In this document: one piece after another, positions 39,778 to 52,484 of the stretch
Layout of the letters: every line of letters starts with the position of its first letter
Position numbering within the stretch: the stretch's first letter is position 1
Position numbers and translations under genes: made by a program
Notes under the pieces: generated by a model
The model's database searches: none
What the model saw: the letters and a program-made list of their open reading frames with translations, nothing else
What the model was told of the DNA's origin: nothing
From: Canna indica
Taxonomy: Eukaryota > Streptophyta > Magnoliopsida > Zingiberales > Cannaceae
Reading direction: 5' to 3'
DNA: 64,000 nt
Assembly (NCBI GenBank): GCA_034359265.1
Contig: CP136891.1
Location: 86,446,001 to 86,510,000, forward strand

Positions 39778-40113
39778 ACCATAGTAATTTTGGAAAAGTG
39801 GATTGTGACCAGTACGGAGAGATGGAGAAACTCTTAGCTTTCTCCACGTTTCTTTCCTTTCTAATTTTTTTCTCAATTTTTTTTAATAGTCTATGCCCTC
39901 AGCTGTCAAATGTTGAGGTTTTTTTTTTTTTTAAAAAAAAACCATAGTAATTTTGGAAAAGTGGGTTGTAGTCGGCACGGAGAGATGGAGAAGCTCTTAC
40001 CTTTCTTCACGTTTCTTTCCTTTTTAATTTTTTCTCAATTTTTTTTATAGTCTATGCTATGCCCTCAGCTGTCAAATGTTGAGGTTTTTTCTTTTTCTTT
40101 TTTTAAAAAAAAA
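39778..40113 (+). repeat. 163-bp tandem duplication
   Basis: The unit starting ACCATAGTAATTTTGG at 39778 repeats at 39941 with few changes. Both end in a T-run followed by an A-run. Confidence 0.9.
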
Positions 40114-40255
40114 TCAGTTTGTATTATTTTTTTGGGTTATTTTCTTTATATTTTTAGAATTATTTATTTTATGTTTTTTGTTTTTAACTAATTTACTTTT
40201 GCATTTCTATATTTTAATACAAAATTTATTTCTATATCAAAATTTTGATTTCAAA

Positions 40256-40470
40256 TTTTCCTTTATTCTTAATTTTAGTGGTATTAACTTATATTATTTT
40301 AAATAAATATTTCAATTTATTAATTTCAATGTTAAATTCAAATTCAATTTATATTTCAATTTTTTCTCTATTCTTAATTTTAGTGGTATTAACTTATATT
40401 ATTTTAAAAAATATTTCAATTTATTAATTTCAATGTTAAATTCAAATCCAATTTGTTCAGAAATTTCAAC
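40256..40470 (+). repeat. 105-bp tandem duplication
   Basis: The tract around TATTCTTAATTTTAGTGGTA at 40264 recurs 105 bp later at 40369. AT-rich and non-coding. Confidence 0.88.
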
Positions 40471-41006
40471 TACTTTATTCATTCAAAACTTTCTATTAAT
40501 ATTAATATTACATGGACATGACAAATCGTGACGGGCCACAGTTATTGGATTGGGCCGAAATGGCTCGAAAAAATTTGTGTCCGGCCTGACAAGCCGCCTA
40601 AAAAAAATTAGGGTTTGGAATCACTGACACATCACAAATAATAATGGATCGGCACGGCCCTAGTATATATATGAAATCTAGATTTATTTTAAAACTTTCC
40701 ATTATATATATATATATATATAAAATATAAATTTCTAATTTTAGTTGAAAGTACTTTGATTTTAAATTTTATATTACACGAATGATATTTTTAAGCCAAT
40801 TTTATGGTGTGATATTTAATTGTTACATATAGTTTATTTTATGATTTAGTATTTCTCAACAAGTTATTAATAGAGGTTGAAAGAGAATTATTGATGGTAA
40901 TTTTTAATTTTTTATAATAACTTAAATGAATATTTGCGGATATCAATTAATATCCGTGCGGGGACGGGTGACGGATACTCGTCGTGGGTGTAGGTACAGT
41001 TACGAT

Positions 41007-42142
41007 TAGGGATGACAGCGGTTCGGTTAACCAAACTTTTGGGGGTTAACCAAAATCGAAACCGATTTCCAAACCCGCTAATCGAAATTGAAATCGATCG
41101 ATTTGAAAAACCTATATCCGAAATCGAAATCGGCTCGGTTTCGATTCGGATCGAATCAGTTATCCGTTTACTACCAGTTAACTGGTAGTAAACGAATAAT
41201 CGATTCAAAGATTAATAACAAAACCGGTTAATCGGTAGTAAACGGTAGGGCTGAGCTTCGGGCGAGTTGGGTCAATACCCGACCCGACCCGATCGGGTAT
41301 TAATCCAAAATTTTTAAAAAATTATACCCGACCCGACCCGATTTTTTAATCGGGGCCCGACCCGAATAACTCGAAAATATTGGGTCCCGACCTGATTAAC
41401 CCGAATAACCCGAAAAAATCGATCCCGACTCGATTAACCCGAATTCGGTTTAGAAAAAAAAATCATCTTAATAATGGTGATAAAAAGATGAACAATTGTA
41501 TTAAAAATATAACCCAATAGAACTTGAACTCAAGAATTTCTAAACTTTATCTCCACCCTTCTAACCACAAAGCCAACACCATATTTTATCAATATATATA
41601 ATATAAATTTATATTTAATTTAAAATCGGGTCAGGTCGGGTTAAACATGGTTTTCACTCGAACTTGACCCGATCCAAAATAGTAGACAAAATTTTCAAAA
41701 ATAAGACCCTACCCAACCCGATATACCCAAATAACCCGACCCGAAATGAATTTTTGGGTCAGTTTTTCGGATCGGATCGGGTTTTGCTCAACCCTAGTAA
41801 ACGAATATTTGATTCAAAGATTAATAACAAAACTGATTTCGAATACCGATTAACAGCAAAAAATCGGTAGTTAACGGATAATTGATTCAAAGATTAATAA
41901 TAAAATCGGTTTTAAATACCGATTAATCGTAAACAACCAGTAACCGAAATCAAATTTATAATCAATTTCGGTTACCGGTTAATCGCAGCCCGATAAGCAA
42001 AATCGAATCGGTTTTAAACGATTTTTGGTTTTTACTATTCAAAATCGAAATCGAATTGCAAATCTATTATATATCTAAAATTAAATTTTACAATTTGATT
42101 AATCGATTAATCGCGATTAATAGATTTGAATGCCTATCCCTA
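41007..42142. mobile_element. hAT-type MITE with a second MITE nested inside
   Basis: Starts TAGGGATGACAGCGG and ends GCCTATCCCTA. The flanks GTTACGAT (40999-41006) and GTTATTAT (42143-42150) match at 6 of 8 positions, a decayed target duplication. Rich in AATCGGTT/AACCGATT words. Interrupted by the element at 41246-41796. Confidence 0.7.
41246..41796. mobile_element. Nested hAT-type MITE
   Basis: Starts TAGGGCTGAGCTTCGG and ends TTTTGCTCAACCCTA. The flanks GTAAACGG (41238-41245) and GTAAACGA (41797-41804) match at 7 of 8. Subterminal ACCCGACCCGA words. It lies wholly inside 41007-42142, so it is the younger of the two. Confidence 0.8.
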
Positions 42143-42150
42143 GTTATTAT

Positions 42151-42989
42151 AGATGAGTGTAGTAAATGGACGTGAATGTGGGGGCGGAACTATTGGTCCG
42201 TTGACCTCCCTAATCGTGGTCCCAAACAAGCAAATGAATGATTTTTTTTTTCAAGCAAATGAATGATTGCACTTGGATTTTCCTGATACGGTGCAAAAAG
42301 TCTCGAAGCCATAAATCGTCATTAAGTTTGCAAGGTTTTCCTTTTTCAAACATGATTTTTTTCACGTTTGCGCATGGTATAACTCAATTTGGACAAACAG
42401 TATCTGCTTCCTCCTCCATACACGTGTAATTTAAAAATTTATTATTATTATATATTATTATTAGAGTAATTTTCCAAATTCAAATTTTAAAAATAAAAAA
42501 TTTCTAAAATTGAATCTAAATATAATAATTTTCAAAATTGAAATTGAGTGGATCGAATATTTATTTTACTCCTAGGCCAAAGTCTCTTAAAAAAAAAAAA
42601 AAAAAAAAATTTAATTTATAAAAAAATATTTATAATAGAAATAAAATATTAGAGTAAAAAAAAATATTTTCAAGCTATCTAATTATATAGAAATAAGATG
42701 TTAGAGTCAAAAAAAAATATTTTCAAACACTTTAAAAAAAAATATTTTTAAACTATCTAATGATATAGAAATAAAATGTTAGAGTAAAAAAAATATATTT
42801 TCAAATTCTTTAAATCATTAGAGAGTTTTGCACAAAGTCTATAAATCCAAATTTAAATTAAAAATTATGAAATATTTTTGATAAAAAATATTTTTTTAAC
42901 CACAACACACTTTTTATATTTAAAAATTATTTTATTAATTAATTTTTTAAATTATAAAATTATTATAGACTTTGGGCAAAAGTTTTTTT
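42151..42989. other. AT-rich intergenic DNA with A/T tracts
   Basis: Contains a 26-bp tandem duplication near 42228-42268, a poly(A) run near 42590-42610 and imperfect repeats of AGAAATAAAATGTTAGAGT. No gene seen. Confidence 0.5.
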
Positions 42990-44157
42990 TCCATTAGAGA
43001 TTTTTGTCCAAAGTCTATAAAACTAATTTTTAATTAAAAATAATAAAATATTTTTTGTCCGAAATATTTTGATAGACTCTAGCACATCTTTTATATCATA
43101 CATATTTTTTTTGTGAATTAAATTTTATTTTTTATAATTATAAAATTACTATAAATAAAAATCTCTAACTTATTAAAACTTTTTCTGCAAAGTCTATAAT
43201 AACTTCATAAATTTTTTTTTAAAATATTTAAATTAATAAAATATTTTTTTAATAATACAAAAGAGGTATTATGATATAGAAAAATATTTTACATCAAAAT
43301 ATTTCATAATTTTTAATTTTAATTTTAATTTTAATTTATAAAATTTATACAAAAGTCTTTAATACATTAGAGAGTTTGAAAAAATATATATTTTATTCTC
43401 TAATATTTTATTTTTATCATAAAAAATATTTTATAAATTTAAATTATTTTTAGTATTTTATTATTATTATTTTTTAAATTTAAAAACTTTGGTCAGAGAT
43501 AAAATAAGTATTTGATCCACTCAATTCTGGTTTTGGGAATTACTCATCTTCATATCCGATTTTGGAAATTTCTCATTCTCAAAATCCAAATCTGGTAAAT
43601 TGTTATTATCAATTAAATTATAAAAGTGGTTATTTGTAGGGCTTTTTGTTGTTCCAATTATATCCTCAATTTTAAACTTAACTATAATTTTACTCTCAAT
43701 TATGTCGGTTGACGGTTGTTTAATTGTAATATTTTTTTGATTTTTTCAATTATTTTCTTAACTTTAAACTTAAATACTATATTAATTAAATGATAAAATT
43801 AATATCACTTTTTAACTCTTTTTCTAAGCTGGACCACATGGCTCATTGTGGTATTTTTTTTTCCCAATTCCACCGTTAATTTTTTGTGTTGACAACTATT
43901 TTTTACAAATAAATTTACCCTCAAATTTTTAACTATCTTTTTTTACTTTCCCTCCTAATTTTTTAACTTATTTTAAAAACTCATTTGACTCCTCTACGAC
44001 TATTTTCTAACATTGATTGTTTAAATCTTTTTTAACTTTCCCTCTCAGATTTTTTAACTCTCTTTTTATTTTCCCTCTAAATTTTTTAACTTATTTTTAA
44101 AACTCACGATTGTTTTCTAACATTGAGTATTTAATTCCATTCACTTTTCCTCTCAAG

Positions 44158-44576
44158 TAGGGATGTCCATTATTCGATTTACACCGAACCGAACCGAACC
44201 AAAAAATCGAATCAAATTTTTTGGTTCGATTCGATTTGGACATTGCTGGGTTCGATTCTTGACCCGAACCGAACCCGAACATTGATATTCGGTTCAGATT
44301 TGGTTCTTGGAATTCGGGAACCGACCCCAACCAAAAACCGAAATAATTATATATATATATATATATTAATTTTTAACTTAATAGTTAATACACCCGAACT
44401 CGATATTTCACTCGAACCCGATTAATTTTTTAATGTATCTTCGTGTAAATGAAATTTTGGTTTTTTTGGGTAGGGAACCAAATCGAACCGAATTGTTCGG
44501 TTCGGGTTCGGGTATTAAAAAAAATTAATTTTGGATAACTCGATTCGGTTCGGGTTAAACCGAATGGACAGGCCTA
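44158..44576. mobile_element. hAT-type MITE, copy 1 of 4
   Basis: Begins TAGGGATGTCCATTATTCG and ends GAATGGACAGGCCTA. Flanked by CTCTCAAG at 44150-44157 and 44577-44584. It carries CGGTTCGG/CCGAACCG subterminal words and an internal (TA)n tract. Confidence 0.85.
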
Positions 44577-44732
44577 CTCTCAAGTACCTGACATGTGGTC
44601 CTCCAATTACTTAACCCAATATTTTTCATTATTTCCAAGGCATAATTAAAAACTCAATTTTTAACTTATTTTTAAAACTCACGATTGTTTTCTAACATTG
44701 ACCTTTTAACTCCATTCACTTTCTCTCTCAAG

Positions 44733-45171
44733 TAGGGGTGTCCATTATTCAGTTTACACCGAATCGAACCAAAAAACCGAATTGAATTTTTTGGTTCTGT
44801 TCGATTTGGACACTACTGGGTTCGATTCTTGACCCGAACCGAACTCGAACATTGATATTCGGTTCGGATTCGGTTCCCGAAATTCGGGAACCGACCCCAA
44901 TCGAAAATCGAACTAATTTAAATAAATATATATATATAACTTAATAGTTAATACACCCGAACTCGATACTTCACTCTGACCCGATTAATTTTTTCATGTA
45001 TCTTCGTGTAAATGAAATTTCGAGTTTATCGGATAGGGAACCGAACCGAACCGAATTATTTCGATTCGGGTTTATTCGGTTTTTGGGTAATTCAGTTCGA
45101 GTTCGGGTATTTTAAAAAAATGGTTTTGGATAATTCGGTTCGGTTCGGGTTAAACCGAATGGACAAGCCTA
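44733..45171. mobile_element. hAT-type MITE, copy 2 of 4
   Basis: Same element and same target sequence as copy 1. CTCTCAAG flanks it at 44725-44732 and 45172-45179. Shared surrounding DNA shows it arose by tandem duplication of a MITE-bearing unit. Confidence 0.85.
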
Positions 45172-45374
45172 CTCTCAAGTACCTGACATGTAGTCCTCGA
45201 ATTACTTAACCCAATAATTTTCATTATTTCTGTTGAGAGGAAAATAATATGGGAAACTCCCCGTTGTGGTAGACTTCCCCTTGCACATATATTTATAAAT
45301 GAAAATAAGATTTACATAGATGAATTATCCCATATGGGACTAAATACAAATGTCCTAACTCCTAACACTCCCCC

Positions 45375-48300
45375 TCAAGCTAGGGCATAAATGTTATAAA
45401 GCCCGAGCTTGTTACAAATATACTCAATCCTTGGACAACGAAGATATTTAGTTAATACATTAGCTAGCTGGTCATTGGAACTAACAAATGACATTATAAT
45501 TTCTTTAGACTGAACCTTTTCTCTAATGAAGTGACAATCAATCTCTATGTGTTTTGTTCTCTCATGAAAAACTGGATTAGAAGCTATATGCATAGCAGCT
45601 TGATTATCACAATATAACTTCATAGGCTCAGGATGCTTGAATCCCAATTCTGCCATTATTTGCTTCACCCACATTAGTTTACAAGTAGCCATTGTCATAG
45701 CCCTGTACTCAGCCTATGCGCTTGATCTTGCTATTACATTCTATTTTTTTACTTTTCCATGAGATTAGATTTCGTCCAAGAAGAACACAAAAGCCGGAGG
45801 TAGATCGTCGATCAGTGGGTGCACATGCCCAATCTGCATCTGTATATGCAGTTACTTGAAGATGACTTTGACAATGATATATAAGTCCTTTACCAGGAGT
45901 AGCCTTAAGATAACGAACTACTCTCAAAGCTGCTTTCCAATGATCCTCACAAGGAGTCTCGAGAAATTAGCTAATCACACTAACAACAAATGAAATATCA
46001 GGTCTAGTAATCGTGAGATAGTTAAGTTATCCTACTAGCTTGCGATATTTTCTTGGATCAAATAAAGGCTTCCCCTGTCCAGGTAGTAACTTGGCATTAC
46101 AATCCATAGGTGAATCAACTGGTTTGGCTCCTAGCATGCCCGTGCCCTCGAGTATATCAAGTGCATATTTTCTCTATGACATAAATATCCTTCCTTCAGG
46201 TCGAGCTACTTCGATGCCTAGGAAATATCTCAAGTTTCCCAAGCCTTTTGTTTGAAATTGTTGATGCAAATGGGCTTTTAGTCTCTTAATCCCTTCGATG
46301 TCATCTCCCGTGATGATTATATCATCAACATAAACAATCAAGAGTATTCGTTTTCCAGAGGATGAACTGAGGCGGAATACCGAGTGATCTGAAACGCATC
46401 TGGTCATGCCAAACTGAAGTAGGGCAGAGCTGAATTTCCCAAACCTAGCTCTCGGAGATTGCTTCAAACCATATATAGATTTCTTCAATCGACACACTAA
46501 CCTCGACTCCCCTTGAGCAACAAAACCTGGTGGTTGCTCCATATATACCTCTTCATCAATGTCACCATGGAGGAATGCATTTTTGATGTCCAGTTGCTGA
46601 AGTGGCCAATTAAAAGTGGCAGCCATAGCAATAAATAAACAGATAGAAGCAATTTTGGCCACATGAGAAAAAATGTCCATATAATCTACACCATAAATTT
46701 GAGTGTAACCCTTGGCTATCAATCGAGCCTCAGGTCTATCAACAAAACCACTAGACGAAGTCTTTATAGTGTAAACCCATCTGCAGCCAACTGTAGATTT
46801 GCCTGGAGGAAGAGGGACCAAATCCCATGTACCATTATCATGAAGAGCAGACATCTCCTCAATCATAGCCTGTTGCCATCCTTTATGGGAAAGAGCTTTT
46901 GAAAGATGTTGTGGAATAGTAACATAAGACATGGAGGAAATAACAGCATAATAGTCTGGTAATAAAGCAGAGTAAGAAACAAAATTCGTCAGAGGATAAG
47001 GTGTTTTATGTTGGCGAGTACCTTTTCGAAGAGCAATGGGAAGATCAATGTTAGTGTCAGGTGGAAGACTCGGAACTGTAGGGGCAGTAGGCGGGGCAGC
47101 GAAATCATGAGAAGTTTGTTGTGTTTGACGACGATACACCTATAATGGCTGAGCCGGAGCAGGGTTGGAAGGAACTAGGTCAGGTGTAGTAGATAAGGGT
47201 ACAAGAATAGGTAAAACCTCGGTAATGGTCATAGATGTGGAGGGCGAACTGGTAAAGAATGGTATATCATCAAAGAATGAAACATCAGCAGAGATGAAAC
47301 CATGTTGAAGTTCAGGAGAATAGCAACGATAATCTCGCTGAAGACGAGAATACCCAAGAAAAACACATTTAATTGCACGTGGGGCTAGCTTGCCTTTTTC
47401 GTGGGGATAAAGCATGAACAAAGCAAGTACTACCGAAGGTTCGAGGTGAAAGTTTGTAAAGTGTGTCATTTGGAAATATGATGAAAAAAGGAATTTGTCC
47501 TTGTACCACAGAGAAAGACATACGGTTTATAAGATAGCAAGCTGTCAAAACGGCATCATCCCAAAAAATGAGGGGGACATTCATGTGAAGAAGAAGTGTT
47601 CTAGCGGTTTCTACGAGATGTCTATTTTGATGATTGGTGAAGTATGCCTTGATGTGCAAAAAATATTTGGAATTGGTTTGAAAAATATTCTTTAGCATTA
47701 TCACTTCGTAACAAGCGAATAGGAGTGTCAAACTGAGTTTTAATTTCAGCAAAGAAAGCGGAGAAAATGTTAAAGAGTTCGGAACGCTCTTTGAGTAAGA
47801 ATAACCATGTCATCCTAGAATAATCATCAATAAATGTAACGAAATATTTGTACCATAATTTAGAGGAAGTATGACTAGGACCCCAAATATCAGAATGTAT
47901 CAAGGAAAAAGGTGTATAGGCTTGAGTACTTGCTCTATTGGGAAATGAAGATCTAGTGTGTTTTTCTATCTGACATGATTGACAATCAAAATTTTGAAGA
48001 TGAGAAAGAGATGGTACCATTTGTTGAAGCTTACGAAAATAAGGATGACCCAAACGACTATGGATTTGGAGAGAAGACGACTCAGCCATTAATACAGAGG
48101 TATGTTATGTAGCAAGGTGGTATAAGCCTCGAGATTCATGCCCAGTGCCAATCACCTTTCGAGTTCGCGAGTCCTGAATAACAACAGAATCAGAAGTGAA
48201 AGTGATTGAGCAATTCAATACTTTTATAAGTTTGCTAATAGATAAAAGATGTAGAGGAAATTCTAGAATATAAAAGGTAGATAATGATAATGAAGGTGTA

Positions 48301-48640
48301 GGAGAAACAATATCAATTCCTTTAACTGATGAGTAAGACCCATCAGTAAGGGTAACTGTGATGGGATGAGAAGGTGTCTTAAGATGAGAGAAGGAAGAGA
48401 TGTTACCAGACAGGTGTTCAGAAGCTCATGAATCCAAAATCCAATAACCATGCCCCGAGGTGTGTGTTAAACAAGCAATAGATGCACCTCCGTGAATAAA
48501 CTGCGAGATAGATGTTTGAGCATTTTGAAATAGGAGAAAGCGAGCAAACTCCTCAATAGAAATACTAATGTTGAGTCTATGTTCCGTGCTTTTGCTTCCT
48601 TCTTGATCACCTCATTGCACAAGAGACATGATGATGCTTT
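45375..48640 (-). pseudogene. Copia pol (protease, integrase, RT, RNase H), broken
   Basis: In element order: protease remnant with WILDS then a TGA (48426-48428) in place of the glycine codon, followed by ASEHLSG; GAG-pre-integrase and integrase core at about 48089-47370 with HSDIWGP and SDNAKEYF; RT at 47139-46174 with VKTxF-type region decayed, QLDIKNAFLHGDI, and active-site YVDD near 46340; RNase H and tail at 45927-45375 with [20 protein letters not shown]. Frameshifts occur near 47690, 47430, 47140 and 45705, with several stops. It cannot encode a working polyprotein. Confidence 0.92.
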
Positions 48641-49522
48641 ATATATATATCTTTCTTCTTCTTCTTTTTAAATTTATTTATCAAAGCGGTTGGACCTATT
48701 TGAAGGCCTACAAACAGGACTGCATGGAAGGAAGCATGCTGGGCTTTGGGCCGAATATAATGAAGTGAAATTGGGTTGATATGAACTAATCAGATATCGG
48801 ATCCGGATCTGAACAAGTGTTTGTGAAGGGGGATGCACTCTCTGCGATCATGATTCGAAAGCAGGAGCTCGACGCCAATGTGGAACACGGCCTGAAGTGC
48901 GCCTAAAATCGGCGCTCGAACAGATGGGGGGCGCGTGTGCGACGAAGCAGAGAGGATGGATGTGATTCTTGAGGTGTCAGCGTGTGAGGAAGTCGCGGCT
49001 TGGGCGACGATGGCGCTGATGAGAAAAGAATTATGGCTCAGTTCGATCTCTCCTCCACTAGAACAAGGAGATCTGGTCTTCTTCGTGTGGTGCAGAAAGC
49101 TACAAAGAGGCTGCTCTGCTTCCGCATCAAGGCAGAGAGATGAGGCTGATTTCACGGACGTCGCCTTGGCTACGGAGAAGGATTCTGGAGTGACTCACGG
49201 TAGATGAAGAAGGTGGCAACGCACCCTATGATGCTGGAGTAGTAGCTTTGTGAGATGTGGCTTCGTCGTGCGTGCAACACAAGGGATGTGCTGCACAGGA
49301 AAGAAGGCACAAATTGTAGTTGCGGCTTCTGAGGCGTGCAACACAGGAACAGTGCAAAAGGATGATTCACATGCAACACAGGAAGACACCTCCATTGCTT
49401 TGGGAAGCGTGCAATACAGGAAGCAGAAGGTGTAGTTGTTGGCCTGAGAACAGAGGAGTTCTTTGACGATGACGGCGGTGCCACGACGGAGTGGGACGAA
49501 AAGTAGGGTTAAAAAATATTAT
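48641..49522 (-). other. Copia leader region lacking recognisable gag
   Basis: Between the primer site and the protease remnant I find no nucleocapsid zinc knuckle or capsid-like segment. The sequence is moderately GC-rich and open in short frames only. The gag gene has probably been deleted or replaced. The source of this DNA is not recognised. Confidence 0.45.
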
Positions 49523-49678
49523 GGCTCTGATACCATGTTGAGAAGAAAATAATATGGGAAACTCCCTGTTGTGGTAGACCTCCCCTACCACATATATTTA
49601 TATAATGAAAATAAAATTTACATAGATGAATTATCCCATATGAGACTAAAGACAAATGTCCTAACTCCTAACAATTTC

Positions 49679-50473
49679 CAAGTCATAATTAAAAACTTAT
49701 TTTTTAAACTTATTTTTAAAACTCACGTTTGTTTTCTAACATTGACTTTTTAACTCCATTCACTCTCCCTCTCAAGTACCTGACATGTAGTCCTTTAATT
49801 ACTCAACCCAATGCTTTTCATTATTTTCGATGCATAATTTAAAATAATGCAGAAATGTTTTTGTTCTCTTTCGACCAACAACCGATTGTTACTCAAATTA
49901 ATATTAGATTTTGAATTCCTTTATGCATCAAGCGAGATGGAGCGGAGGCGAATGGAAAAAGGAGCGGATTTTTCAAAATTTCATTAATTTGGGTGTAAGG
50001 CTCTTCAACACTCCGATCTAGATTTACTTCTTACGTCTTTTAGTAAAAATTTTGATTTTATTGATGCAGTAGTCATGATGCAAATCTCATATCTTCCTCT
50101 TGTTTTTTCCATCATAAATATAAGTCACAACGAATATCAAAAACTTTCATTCTGTTGGAGTCGTTTATGATGTAATATTTTTTTCACTTTATTAGTATTT
50201 TTTCAATTATTATTTGGATATTTCTGATGTGATTTCATCTTCTTTGCATTCAAATAGCTCTTATGGATTGATTTCCATTCTTTGTGTTTTTTCACTTTTT
50301 TTTTCAATTGTTTAATTTAATATCTTCAATTTTAGCGGACAAAGAATGCACGTACTACAAACTAATTAGCAATTATTTCCCTTTTTTTTTCTTTTGCCGG
50401 TTTTCTTTTCTCTTCATGTCCACCAGTTTCTTAAAAGATGGCAAGTTGGCAATAAACAAATGTGAAGTTATAA

Positions 50474-50509
<36 letters not shown>

Positions 50510-50945
50510 ATACTTAGATGTAGATTAATTATAAGTAATCGTGTACACTTTTATTATTTGTAAATTTGTTATCTTTGGATCTCTTTATTGAATGATAGCA
50601 ATATTTCTATTTTTTTCTGTTCTTTGCGCATTGCAAACTCACATGACTTTTTTATGTATAAATATTTTTCTAATCAAATCCTATAGATTCAACATGTTTT
50701 TTTAAAATTAGGATGAAATACATTGCAAACTTGATCTAATGTTTATGAAGTTTTGATTCATAATTTTAATTCAAAGAGATAATTTGAACACAATTTATCA
50801 TTTCAATTAGATATTATGTAGAATCAAAAAAGATTAACGATTTATGATAAAAAAAATTTGAGGTACTTTAAGATCAATTGTATATTGTGTAGAATAAAAA
50901 AAGATTAGTCGTTTGATAAGGAATTTTTTTAAAATATATTATTTT
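49679..50945 (+). repeat. Right part of segmental duplication copy A, including MITE-free unit
   Basis: It carries the sequence CTCTCAAGTACCTGACATG at 49769 with a single target copy, the empty-site counterpart of the MITE insertions. From 49800 to 50940 it matches 61670-62840 closely. Confidence 0.88.
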
Positions 50946-51063
50946 TAGAAGATGATATTGCTACTAATGCTAAAGTAAATAAACAACATCAGTCGGTTGT
51001 TGATATATCTAGTGATGATGAAACACCACTTAGAAGATTTGGAAGTTTGAGAGGAATTTACCG

Positions 51064-51307
51064 GAGAACTCAGGTATATATGCAATTCAGCACAAATTAA
51101 AGAACCATTAATTTTTCATGAAGCTGTAGGTCACTCAGAATGGATCAAAGCCATGGAAGAAGAAATTCAATACATTGAAAAGCAAGAGAACTCAGTTATA
51201 TATGCAATTCAGCACAAATTAAAGAACCATTAATTTTTCATGAAGCTGTAGGTCACTCAGAATGGATCAAAGTCATGGAAGAAGAAATTCAATACATTGA
51301 AAAGCAT
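51064..51307 (+). repeat. 122-bp tandem duplication in the copia relic
   Basis: GAGAACTCAG starts units at 51064 and 51186. Each includes ATTTTTCATGAAGCTGTAGG. Nearly identical copies, so recent. Confidence 0.92.
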
Positions 51308-52051
51308 GAGACCTGGCAACTGATTGAGTTGCCCCAATATAAGAAAGCAATTGGTCTTAAATGGATTTTCAAAGTCAAACATTATTCAAATGGTTTTTTG
51401 CATAAATTTAAAGCTAGGCTTGTAGCTAAGGGCTACATGCAAGTTGAAGAGATTCACTACAACAAACCTCGTATATTTTGACGTCAAAATATAAAGATAT
51501 TTCGACGCCGACGACCGTCAAAAATAATATATTGACGTCTGCTTGGACGTCGAAATCGCGTAGAATATAACAAGCGCTGAAACTAATATTTCGACGTCTG
51601 TTTGGACGTCGAAATATTCGACGTATTGACGCCGTCTTATAGACGCTAGAAGGCGTCGATATCAAAACGTTGAAACATTTAAAACAATTAAAAAATTTGC
51701 ATATTGACGTCCGTTAAGACGTCGATATGCAAATAAAATATATAAATTTTTTTTGCATATCGACGTCCGTTAAGACGTCGATATGTAAATAAAATATTTA
51801 AAAAAAAATGAAGCCGCTCAAAATAGAGCGGCTCAAAATAGAGCCGCTCCACCGTCTCCAGTACATGCTTGCGGGCGTCTCGCAGTGCTACAGGTAGCCG
51901 CTCCACCGTCTCCGCTCAAAATAGCGACTCTGACGCCTTCGGGCAGTACGAGCAGCAGCTCATCCTCCGGTCCACCATCACGTCGGGGCAATCCGGCAGG
52001 GTTAGTGACGACGTCTCCGCTCAAAATAGCGCCGTCGACGTCGGAGGAGCG

Positions 52052-52192
52052 GCAGCTCCACATGGACGGGTTAGTGACGACGAGGTGGGGGTCGGCGTAG
52101 TCGACGGTGGGGACGGGGTACGTGCCGGATGGCGTGCGGAGGAGGAGGCGGGAGTCGTTGGCGCAGAGGAGCATGGTTCCGAGTTCCGGAGC
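52052..52192 (-). pseudogene. Captured fragment resembling a WAK-type galacturonan-binding domain
   Basis: On the - strand, inside an open frame at 52276-51833, residues about 29-75 contain CANDSRLLLRTPSG, TYPVPTVDYADPHLVV and a final SMWSC. This spacing resembles the extracellular cysteine-rich module (GUB_WAK type) at the N-terminus of wall-associated and LRK10-like receptor kinases. High GC contrasts with the AT-rich transposon ends. No start, signal peptide or kinase part is present. Family assignment is from memory of the domain pattern and not checked. Confidence 0.45.
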
Positions 52193-52360
52193 TCCTTGCC
52201 GTTGGAGCGAAGCGTGCTGCTCCTCCTCCTCCTCCTCCCTCAAGGACCTCCTCGACGACGACCACGACGCCGGCAATCTCTAGATCTCCACCACGTCTTC
52301 TTTGGAGGACGACGAGGGGCCAACAACGGGAGACGAGGCGGCGGCTTCGGGGGCCTGCAG

Positions 52361-52484
52361 ATCGGAGGCGGGCGACTCCGGCGTGGGCTCGGGCGGCGGC
52401 GGGGGAGGGGGCCAGGCGGGGGATCGGAGGCGGGCGACTCCGGCGTGGGCTCGGGCGGCGGCGGGGGAGGGGGCCAGGCGGGGG
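52361..52484 (+). repeat. 62-bp GC-rich tandem duplication
   Basis: Units at 52361-52422 and 52423-52484 are identical by eye, starting ATCGGAGGCGGGCGACTCCG. It lies at the edge of the captured GC-rich segment. Confidence 0.92.

Larger units (their letters stand above)
39633..41006. mobile_element. hAT-type MITE, reverse relative of 34946-35595, 3' end lost
   Basis: Starts TAGGGATGCCAATATTACTC, which matches the reversed right end of the 34946 element. The core at about 40680-40990 matches the reversed core of that element. The far end is truncated where the next element begins at 41007. It is enlarged by inserted repeats, including two tandem duplications (39778-40113 and 40256-40470). Confidence 0.7.
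45231..49673 (-). mobile_element. Ty1/copia retrotransposon, - strand, 4443 bp
   Basis: LTRs lie at 45231-45367 and 49536-49673 (TGTTGAG...CTCCTAACA). They differ by about eight substitutions and one indel by eye. The perfect 5-bp target duplication ATTTC occurs at 45226-45230 and 49674-49678. Next to the right LTR (the 5' LTR in element orientation) is the primer site TGGTATCAGAGCC (reverse of 49523-49535), of the initiator-methionine tRNA type. The purine tract next to the left LTR reads TTGAGGGGGAG in element orientation. The internal part encodes protease, integrase, reverse transcriptase and RNase H, but no clear gag. Confidence 0.95.
42990..50945 (+). repeat. Segmental duplication, copy A (split by a copia element)
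   Basis: Without the copia element at 45231-49673 this is about 3.5 kb and aligns in direct orientation with 59240-62840 across its whole length. It includes two MITE-bearing repeat units, a MITE-free unit, a (TA)n tract near 50477-50507 and AT-rich flanks. Non-coding throughout. Confidence 0.9.
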
